Part shown: positions 22,662-26,913 of the stretch, one piece after another
Position numbering within the stretch: position 1 is the stretch's first letter
How the letters are laid out: every line of letters starts with the position of its first letter
From: Clostridiales bacterium UBA1701
GTDB taxonomy: Bacteria > Bacillota > Clostridia > Oscillospirales > Oscillospiraceae
Direction: 5' to 3'
NCBI GenBank assembly: GCA_002320035.1
Contig: DCJL01000037.1
Location: 17,243-44,155 of the forward strand
Length of the DNA stretch: 26,913 nt
Notes under the pieces: model-generated
Told to the model about the DNA's origin: nothing
Seen by the model: the letters and a program-made list of their open reading frames with translations, nothing else
The model's database searches: none
Program-made: the position numbers and the translations under genes

Positions 22662-24788
22662 TTAGCCGTACTGCTCCGACATGTAGATGCTGGCCCGAGA
22701 CTGGATCGCAGCAGCGGCCTCCTGAGAGGTCTGGTCACCGGCAAAGAATTTTGCGGCTTCGCTCTGCACAATTTCGTCAAGCGCCGGGTCGTACTCATTT
22801 ATGCCGTCCATGCTGTCAATCAGCTCCCACAGCTGCGCCTTCAATTTATCCGACGGCGGCCCCACCTTTAGACTTTCCGGAACAAAATTGCCTTGCTCGT
22901 CCTCGCGCATCATTCCCAGCGAATATGTTGCGCCAAGATGGATCTGGCTGTCAATATTCCCTTCCAGAACATTCTCAATTACCGGCATACCCCGTTCTAT
23001 GCTCCACTGGTAGCCGCTGCTCATCAAATACTTGAAGAACGCCCAAACCCCGTCCTTGTGCCCGCTGGCTGCGGACATTCCAAGCCGTAAGCCCGCCGAT
23101 AACGTGACCCCTGTCCCTTTGGCAGACGGGAAGCCCACGCTGCGCCAATCTCCCCGGTACAGGGCCTCAACCTCAGCCAGTCCCCCGGCGGTGCCCAGCC
23201 CTTCGACGGCGGTGTGATACAGCAGGGAATTTCCAAAATAAACCTCGCAGTAATCGGAATTCACCGCGGCCTCTGGTAAAGTTTTAGCCAGCTCCAGCAG
23301 CTTTATGAAATCAGGGCTGTCAAAGCTGCACTGCGCTGTGCGTTCGTCTATAAAGTCGCTGCAGTATATGATGGCTTCTCTGAGCAACCGGTCCCGGCTC
23401 TTGGCTTCTCCAAACAATTTTTCCGGCCCATATTCTTCCGCGAGGCGAAGAAGATCGTCTACCGTGAAATCACCCGCGTGTACAACGCTTGCCGGGGCGA
23501 ACATTGTGTTGACGGAAAACTGGGGAATCAGCTCATACACTGCGCCGTCCCGCTCAATCACGCGCCGGACGCCGGCAAGGATATCTTCATAGTCTATCTC
23601 TGAATCCGCCTCAAAATAGGGCATCAGGTTCTCCAGCAGGCCGTTTGCATAGCAGTTTGCCCCGCTGAGAGAATTCATATCGTATATATCCGGCGCGTTG
23701 CCTGCCACGATATCTGCGGCAAGCATGGTCTCTGCTCTCGCGCCGTATACGCCGTAGTCCACCAGCTCTATATAATATTGGTCGCTGCTGTTATTAAAAG
23801 CATCGATTGGCTCTCTCAGACGGCTTAGATTGGAAGCGTCTGAAACAAGGGTATACATTTTCAGGGTGCTTCGTTCCTGACCGCCGCTCTGCGTCCATAT
23901 GGCCGGTTTCCCGTCGCTGATGCCGAAAAACTCCGTGTCCGATAGAGGTACAAAGCCTTTTACGCTTATTTTTTCACCGGCAAAATTGGCGTAGGCCCTC
24001 AAATCCCCGGTCTCCAGTTCCACAAAGCAGGCTTTACCCAGGGGCATGACGCCAAGCACCTCGCCGCTGCTGCCGCCGTCCTCAAAATGACCGAACACCA
24101 TGCTCAGGCCGTATTGTTCTGCGACTGAAAGATCTTCGGAGAGAAGCTGAACATCCGTTCGGCCTTCGCGGACGCATGCGAGCGCCAGACTGTCGTCTGC
24201 CCGGCGCAGGATATACAGCGTATTGTATTCCTTATATTCCGCCCGGCTTACAAGCGCCCCCAGTCTGTCCACAACATATAAGCAGGGAACATCGCCCTCA
24301 TAGGCGGTGAATAGATAGCCGCTCTCTACCGCTCTCAGGTCAAAAATCAACGTTCCCTCCAAATCCATGGGCAGCGCCAGGGGAGCGGTGGCGGCGTGGT
24401 TGTCCGCGCCGATCTCGCAGACTGTGAGCACGGCGTTTTCATCGTAGTAGCTAAGGATAGCGCGACCATCGCTCAGTCCGTCCATCGTCTCAACGTAACC
24501 GGGGCTGACGCCCTCAATCAGCGTAAAGGAGCGGTCAGAGACATCCAAGCGGAAAAGGCGGCGGTCGCCCCGGCTGTCCACTCCGCAGGCGACAATGCTC
24601 TCCCCCGTGCCGACAGCCGCTTCAAGCAGCGTGTCAGGATAGGGATTCTGCAGCGCCGCCCTTGTGTAAAACGGGACTTCGATGTCTGATTCCCGCGTTA
24701 TTTTTGCAGCCTCGTCCCGGGCGCGCCCGCAGGCACAGAGACTGAGCAGCACGACAAGGCAGGTGAGAACGGCGATGTACCTCTTCAT
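22662..24788 (-). CDS. Lipoprotein with N-terminal propeller-like region and C-terminal solute-binding domain
   Basis: A 708-residue exported lipoprotein. The first 20 residues form a signal peptide ending LCAC, with Cys20 the likely lipidated residue. Residues about 45-325 consist of short repeated strand-like units alternating with VDRLG-, LSDG- or SEDL-type turns, suggesting a beta-propeller, though I cannot name a family. Residues about 330-700 look like a family 1 extracellular solute-binding protein: NAPDIYDMNSL, SVGFPSAKGTG, DGVWAFFKYLMSSGYQWSIERGMPV. The usual ligand would be a sugar or peptide brought to an ABC importer, but no permease or ATPase gene is present nearby. AGGGAGGTG is a strong ribosome binding site. 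Base composition is slightly less GC-rich than the housekeeping block. The ligand is unknown. Confidence 0.85.
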   Translation of the reverse strand: MKRYIAVLTCLVVLLSLCACGRARDEAAKITRESDIEVPFYTRAALQNPYPDTLLEAAVGTGESIVACGVDSRGDRRLFRLDVSDRSFTLIEGVSPGYVETMDGLSDGRAILSYYDENAVLTVCEIGADNHAATAPLALPMDLEGTLIFDLRAVESGYLFTAYEGDVPCLYVVDRLGALVSRAEYKEYNTLYILRRADDSLALACVREGRTDVQLLSEDLSVAEQYGLSMVFGHFEDGGSSGEVLGVMPLGKACFVELETGDLRAYANFAGEKISVKGFVPLSDTEFFGISDGKPAIWTQSGGQERSTLKMYTLVSDASNLSRLREPIDAFNNSSDQYYIELVDYGVYGARAETMLAADIVAGNAPDIYDMNSLSGANCYANGLLENLMPYFEADSEIDYEDILAGVRRVIERDGAVYELIPQFSVNTMFAPASVVHAGDFTVDDLLRLAEEYGPEKLFGEAKSRDRLLREAIIYCSDFIDERTAQCSFDSPDFIKLLELAKTLPEAAVNSDYCEVYFGNSLLYHTAVEGLGTAGGLAEVEALYRGDWRSVGFPSAKGTGVTLSAGLRLGMSAASGHKDGVWAFFKYLMSSGYQWSIERGMPVIENVLEGNIDSQIHLGATYSLGMMREDEQGNFVPESLKVGPPSDKLKAQLWELIDSMDGINEYDPALDEIVQSEAAKFFAGDQTSQEAAAAIQSRASIYMSEQYG

Positions 24789-25130
24789 ATAAACACCTCC
24801 CTGTTCAAATTGGGAATTCCTGCCGATTCGTGAGCATCGGGCAATTATGAATATAAGTACATCAGCTTATAAAAAACTATACAATACAATGTGTGGTGTT
24901 ATTATACATAAAATATGCTTTTACGTCAATGTTTTTGTGAATTTTTCCCCAAATAACCGCGCGTTTTTGCGCTTCACAATATAAGTGATGCCCAGGACGC
25001 TTGATAAAAGGCGGTCTTGCCTCCTCTGTGCAGGGAAGGGCGGACGGGGAAGAAAATTTTTATGAATACATGAATTCTTAATAAATGCGGGTTATAATGA
25101 AGCTTATGATTTTGATGGGGGAATGAAATT
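24789..25130. other. Divergent intergenic region between the lipoprotein and coiled-coil genes
   Basis: An AT-rich spacer of about 340 bases. It holds the strong minus-strand promoter at 24901-24929 and its leader of about 105 bases, which includes a short imperfect hairpin near 24822-24842. Towards the coiled-coil gene there is a TATAAT at 25093-25098 without a recognisable -35, then a GGGGGA binding site at 25117-25122. I recognise no riboswitch and no gene. Confidence 0.5.
24901..24929 (-). promoter_or_regulatory. Near-consensus promoter of the lipoprotein gene
   Basis: On the minus strand, TTGACG (24924-24929) and TATAAT (24901-24906) are 17 bases apart. The predicted start near 24894 leaves a leader of about 105 bases, unusually long for this window. 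Confidence 0.8.
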
Positions 25131-26738
25131 TTGAGGCATCCTGCGTTAACAAGAGTGTTTTCCGTGGTTCTGGCCGTGCTGTGTCTGGTGATGCTGCTGG
25201 CTGGTGTTCTTGGCGCGGGCGCCGCGTTCAGAGAGCGCAGCTCCGCCCGGGAGGACCGGGGCCGCCTGCTTTCAAGAGCGGAGGAGTATAAGGCCGTGGC
25301 GCTTGCCCTTGAAAACGGCATAAGCTATGAAGAAGCCTGGGCGAAGCTTGGAACTCGGCAGGAGAGTCATGAGGACGAGGCCTCAGAGCACCGCGCCGAA
25401 CTTGCCCAATATACCGCCACAAAAGGCGGGCTCACAAAGGGGACGGACGCTCTTGACCAGGCGGACGCAGCGATGGAAAGCGGCTGGGCTCAATACTACG
25501 CGGGCCTTGAGGAATTTGAGCGTAAAGAAGCCGACTTTATGGAGGGCTATGAGCAGTTCCAGCAGGGCAAGGCCCAACTGGAAGAGGGCTGGCGGCAGTA
25601 TGAGGCCGCGGCAGGGCTGTTGGCCGGGGTGCAGGCCCAGTTGGCGGGGTTTAAAAACCTTGGGGATATATTGGACAGCGAAGAGGAAAACGCCCGCTAT
25701 GAGCTGAGCCTTGCCGCATTTGACGGGGCGCTGGCAGCCTATGACGGAGCCATGAACCTCATAAGCGGCCTTGTGGAGCAGGGCAGCGTCACGGAGGAGC
25801 AGCTGCGGCAGATCAACGAGGCTGTTACCGCAGTTTTGGGCATGAGTCCGGAGGCTTTTCGCGCCCAGATACAGGCCGCCCGGGATGACATAGCCGCCGG
25901 GGGAGACAGCGGCGTTATGAGCGAAGAGCAGTTCGCAGCGGTAAAGGAGCTGTACAACACCAACCGCGAGAAGATCCAGCAGACCGTAGTCGTTCTGGAA
26001 GCAAAGCTTGCAGAGTATCAGACCCAGCTTTCCCAGACCCGCTCCCAGCTTGAGGCTGCCCAGGCGGAGATGGACAAGATGGACAGCTACATGGAGCAGG
26101 GCAAGGCCGGCATCGAGCAGGGGCGGCTTGCGCTGGAGCAGGTAAAGGCAAAAATGGAGCAGGGCGAGCAGGCGCTGTATGACAGCCGGGCTCAGATATG
26201 GTATGAGCTTGGAAAGCTCAGGGCGCAGGAGGAAGAGCTCCGCCGGGAGAAGGAGAGCCTGGAGGCGGAGTCCGCCGCGCTTGGCGAGATGAAGCTCTCG
26301 GCAGAAGAGCGCAGGTCCCTGGAACAGCGGGAGACGTCTCTCCGGCTCATGCTCATGGAGCGGGACGGGATCGCGGAGCGGATGGAAGCGGGCGCGGCGC
26401 TCTCCGCCGCCGCCGCGGATTATGCCGAAGCGCTGCAAAAGGACGATACCCGGGCTTTTGCCGCAAGGCTTGCGGCATGTATACTTATGATACTCGGCGC
26501 GCTTGCGGGTTTTGCGTCAATTCCCGGGGCCTTTGAAAAGCTGAAAGGCCGCCGGGCTCTCATCATCCCGCCGGCCCTCTGCCTTGTCTGCGCTGCCGCG
26601 GCAGAGATGATTTTCTTCCTGTCCGACCGGGGGCTGAGCTATTCGGCCCTGGGCGTGATAATTTTTGCCGCGACGCTTCTGCTGACGCTGGCCGGGCGAG
26701 GGAAAACAGCAAAAAAATCGTCTGAAATCAAAAGCTGA
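25131..26738 (+). CDS. Membrane-anchored coiled-coil protein of unknown function
   Basis: I do not recognise a family for this 535-residue protein. It has an N-terminal transmembrane helix (about 8-33) and then about 410 residues rich in Glu, Gln, Ala and Leu, largely predicted coiled coil. Repeated xxxGxxxYxxG-type units occur around residues 110-165 (SGWAQYY, EGYEQFQQGKAQLEEGWRQYE), and a second coil occupies about 285-430. Three further membrane helices lie at about 446-464, 477-497 and 503-521, with a Lys-rich end. The middle would therefore be extracytoplasmic. The repeat style resembles the coiled-coil inserts of clostridial FtsX/MacB-type permeases and YhgE/Pip-like proteins, but no permease domain is visible. 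The start is TTG 25131 with GGGGGA eight bases upstream. It is transcribed divergently from the lipoprotein gene. Confidence 0.8.
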   Translation: MRHPALTRVFSVVLAVLCLVMLLAGVLGAGAAFRERSSAREDRGRLLSRAEEYKAVALALENGISYEEAWAKLGTRQESHEDEASEHRAELAQYTATKGGLTKGTDALDQADAAMESGWAQYYAGLEEFERKEADFMEGYEQFQQGKAQLEEGWRQYEAAAGLLAGVQAQLAGFKNLGDILDSEEENARYELSLAAFDGALAAYDGAMNLISGLVEQGSVTEEQLRQINEAVTAVLGMSPEAFRAQIQAARDDIAAGGDSGVMSEEQFAAVKELYNTNREKIQQTVVVLEAKLAEYQTQLSQTRSQLEAAQAEMDKMDSYMEQGKAGIEQGRLALEQVKAKMEQGEQALYDSRAQIWYELGKLRAQEEELRREKESLEAESAALGEMKLSAEERRSLEQRETSLRLMLMERDGIAERMEAGAALSAAAADYAEALQKDDTRAFAARLAACILMILGALAGFASIPGAFEKLKGRRALIIPPALCLVCAAAAEMIFFLSDRGLSYSALGVIIFAATLLLTLAGRGKTAKKSSEIKS

Positions 26739-26769
26739 GAGGATGGGGGAACAACAATTCCAGGTGCGG

Positions 26770-26790
26770 GCAAAGTCTTTTTGACTTTGC
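26770..26790. repeat. Palindrome GCAAAGTC-T5-GACTTTGC
   Basis: Eight perfect pairs (26770-26777 with 26783-26790) around a loop of five T. It lies 31 bases after the stop of the coiled-coil gene. Having its T-run in the loop rather than after the stem, it does not look like a normal terminator. Confidence 0.6.
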
Positions 26791-26797
26791 AGACAGA

Positions 26798-26836
26798 AGG
26801 AACCGTTTCCGGGCCATTGGCCCGGAAACGGTTCCT
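26798..26836. repeat. Long perfect hairpin after the coiled-coil gene
   Basis: Eighteen perfect pairs (26798-26815 with 26819-26836) around a three-base loop. It could stop transcription of the preceding gene, but only a broken pyrimidine run (CTGCTTGTC) follows, so ordinary intrinsic termination is not assured. It is part of a cluster of palindromes. Confidence 0.75.
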
Positions 26837-26888
26837 CTGCTTGTCAAAAGAATTCCATGGCGGACTTTTTTGACTGTGCTTTCCGCCG

Positions 26889-26913
26889 GGCGTTTTGACG
26901 CTGTCAAAACGCC
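26889..26913. repeat. Palindrome GGCGTTTTGAC at the window end
   Basis: Eleven perfect pairs (26889-26899 with 26903-26913) around GCT. It may continue outside the window. It shares the half-site TTTTGAC/GTCAAAA with other sites at 26779-26785, 26843-26849 and 26868-26874. Confidence 0.65.

Noticed and set aside
22595..22798. An N-terminal extension of the Dus protein by 68 residues
   Set aside because: The extension overlaps the end of the lipoprotein gene in another frame, has no family similarity, and GTG 22594 has an excellent binding site.
24789..24894. A riboswitch in the long leader of the lipoprotein gene
   Set aside because: Only a five-pair imperfect hairpin was found; no known aptamer core or terminator-antiterminator pair was seen.
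1..26913. CRISPR arrays, tRNA or rRNA genes
   Set aside because: No regularly spaced direct repeats and no recognised tRNA or rRNA sequence; the only repeats seen are the palindromes near the window end and the Lys/Ala codon repeats of topA.

Overview
This is a GC-rich window from a Gram-positive, low-GC-phylum bacterium, most likely class Clostridia and probably near Oscillospiraceae. The evidence is the gene order (dprA-topA-trmFO, plsX-rnc-smc-ftsY, nadD/yqeK-rsfS), the AGGAGG-type ribosome binding sites, TTG/GTG starts, and TTGACA/TATAAT promoters. The genus cannot be fixed from the sequence alone.

Bases 1-17300 are one long co-directional housekeeping block on the + strand. It opens with a terminator for an upstream gene, a promoter and a leader region holding a possible 17-codon peptide and a strong hairpin. 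Then follow a TrmH-family RNA methyltransferase, dprA, topA, trmFO, plsX, rnc, an Elp3-like radical SAM gene, smc (own promoter, TTG start), ftsY, yhbY, a fused nadD-yqeK, rsfS, leuS and rpsU. Most junctions are a few bases or overlaps, so several genes are probably cotranscribed and translationally coupled. The themes are tRNA/rRNA modification, ribosome maturation, chromosome topology and segregation, membrane lipid start-up, protein targeting and NAD synthesis. rpsU has its own consensus promoter and a strong terminator.

Bases 17300-19320 hold a decayed acetyltransferase tail and a two-gene minus-strand unit, rluA-like then prmA, with overlapping ends. Divergent from it is a Na+/phosphate cotransporter gene with a PhoU-like tail (about 19550-21286), closed by a terminator.

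Bases 21340-26913 are more accessory. There is a frameshifted remnant of a DUF5131 (phage Gp37/Gp68-like) gene, a tRNA-dihydrouridine synthase gene, and an orphan solute-binding lipoprotein with a long N-terminal extension behind a good promoter. Divergent from that is a 535-residue membrane-anchored coiled-coil protein that I cannot assign. The window ends in a cluster of perfect palindromes.

I saw no CRISPR array, tRNA, rRNA or intact mobile element. No single undescribed multi-gene system stands out. The best leads are the trmH leader, the short-armed SMC, the coiled-coil membrane protein, the lipoprotein fusion and the palindrome cluster.
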